A stretch of DNA of 6,660 bases, taken from an uncultured Sphingomonadaceae bacterium (GTDB taxonomy: Bacteria; Pseudomonadota; Alphaproteobacteria; Sphingomonadales; Sphingomonadaceae). The notes under the pieces were generated by a model. The model did not search any database and was not told the DNA's origin. It saw nothing but the letters and a program-made list of their open reading frames with translations. The position numbers and the translations under genes were made by a program. Of this stretch, positions 6,161-6,660 are shown in pieces. Each line of letters begins with the position of its first letter. Within the stretch, counting starts at the first letter, position 1. The DNA lies in NCBI GenBank assembly GCA_937920575.1, contig CAKZSF010000311.1:1-6660 (forward strand). Reading direction: 5' to 3'.

Positions 6161-6199
6161 AACTGCGCGATCAAAACTGGGAAAATTGCTAGTAATTTC

Positions 6200-6660
6200 A
6201 TGACAGACGAAGATATCCTATCCGAATTCAGAGCCGCCGACGCCTTGCTCGAGGGGCATTTCAAGCTCTCCTCCGGCAGGCATAGTGGGCACTACCTACA
6301 ATGCGCACGTGTGCTGATGTCGCCGGAGCGTGCCGGACGGCTCGCGCTGGCACTGGCGCAGAAGCTGCCGCGCGAGATTCGCGGCAAAATCGACAAGGTG
6401 GTGTCGCCTGCGATGGGCGGGATCATCATCGGCCACGAGATGGGTCGCGCGCTGGGTAAGGACGCGATCTTTGTCGAACGTCCCACTGGCACTTTCGAAT
6501 TGCGGCGCGGCTTTGACATTGCCGAGGGTGAGAAAATTCTGCTGATCGAGGACGTGGTCACCACCGGTCTTTCTAGCCGGGAAGCGATTGCTTGCATCGA
6601 AGACGCTGGCGGCAAGGTTATCGCCGCTGGTTCATTGGTCGATCGCTCTGGCGGAGAGGT
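6200..6660 (+). CDS. pyrE: Orotate phosphoribosyltransferase, N-terminal part
   Basis: PyrE is a cytoplasmic enzyme of de novo pyrimidine synthesis; it joins orotate to PRPP to give orotidine 5'-monophosphate. The frame is open from the ATG at 6200 to the right edge (153 codons plus two bases), and the 3' end is missing; family members of this type are about 190-200 aa, as I recall. The N-terminal substrate region FKLSSGRHSGHYLQCARVLM is at 21-40, SPAMGGIIIGHE at 69-80, and the PRPP-binding signature ILLIEDVVTTGLSS at 113-126, with acidic Glu117 and Asp118. The start fits the expected PyrE N-terminus (MTDEDILSEFRAADALLEGHF), and no other suitable start codon lies nearby. No convincing ribosome binding site precedes it: GGGAAA at 6179-6184 is about 15 bases away. 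It diverges from the cox cluster. Confidence 0.95.
   Translation, partial: MTDEDILSEFRAADALLEGHFKLSSGRHSGHYLQCARVLMSPERAGRLALALAQKLPREIRGKIDKVVSPAMGGIIIGHEMGRALGKDAIFVERPTGTFELRRGFDIAEGEKILLIEDVVTTGLSSREAIACIEDAGGKVIAAGSLVDRSGGE

Noticed and set aside
6067..6264. 65-codon minus-strand frame spanning the intergenic region and the pyrE start
   Set aside because: Overlaps the pyrE N-terminus and the divergent promoter region, with no domain.
6292..6615. 107-codon minus-strand frame inside pyrE
   Set aside because: The plus strand encodes PyrE with its PRPP-binding motif; the minus frame is a Ser/Pro/Arg-rich shadow.

Overview
This window is a nearly complete aa3-type cytochrome c oxidase (complex IV) gene cluster on the minus strand, with the start of a pyrimidine biosynthesis gene diverging from it on the plus strand. 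Sequence character and gene order suggest an alphaproteobacterium, most likely of the Sphingomonadales (Erythrobacteraceae or Sphingomonadaceae). The order is subunit II, subunit I, heme O synthase, a small membrane protein, Cox11/CtaG, subunit III, DUF983, SURF1. The proteins have typical alphaproteobacterial form, and the DNA is moderately GC-rich. The taxon is inferred from these features and was not tested by a search.

Layout, in the direction of cox transcription (high to low coordinates). Positions 5987-6199 are a divergent regulatory region with a candidate cox promoter and several inverted repeats. Then come ctaC (subunit II, CuA), ctaD (subunit I, heme a and a3-CuB), ctaB (heme B to heme O), a 45-aa single-span protein, ctaG (copper delivery to CuB), ctaE (subunit III), a DUF983 zinc-ribbon membrane protein, and the first 26 codons of a SURF1-like gene that leaves the window at position 1. 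On the plus strand, pyrE (orotate phosphoribosyltransferase) starts at 6200 and runs off the right edge.

The three catalytic core subunits are encoded together with heme-synthesis and metal-insertion factors. CtaB makes the heme A precursor, CtaG supplies copper to subunit I, SURF1 assists heme a insertion, and the small protein and DUF983 are probable accessory or assembly factors. The assembly genes are tightly packed: ctaB and the small gene overlap in ATGA, the small gene's TAG abuts the ctaG ATG, and DUF983 and surf1 overlap in ATGA. The structural genes are separated by gaps of 52-104 bases, two of which contain clear stem-loops without U-tracts, perhaps setting transcript stability.

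Most of the window is conserved housekeeping sequence. The most interesting item is the 45-aa protein between ctaB and ctaG. Its basic motif and membrane span resemble the core of the eukaryotic complex IV assembly factor COA3, which is a testable idea about the bacterial origin of that factor. Secondary points are the strongly acidic low-complexity periplasmic tails at both ends of mature subunit II, the intercistronic stem-loops, and the repeat-rich divergent promoter region.
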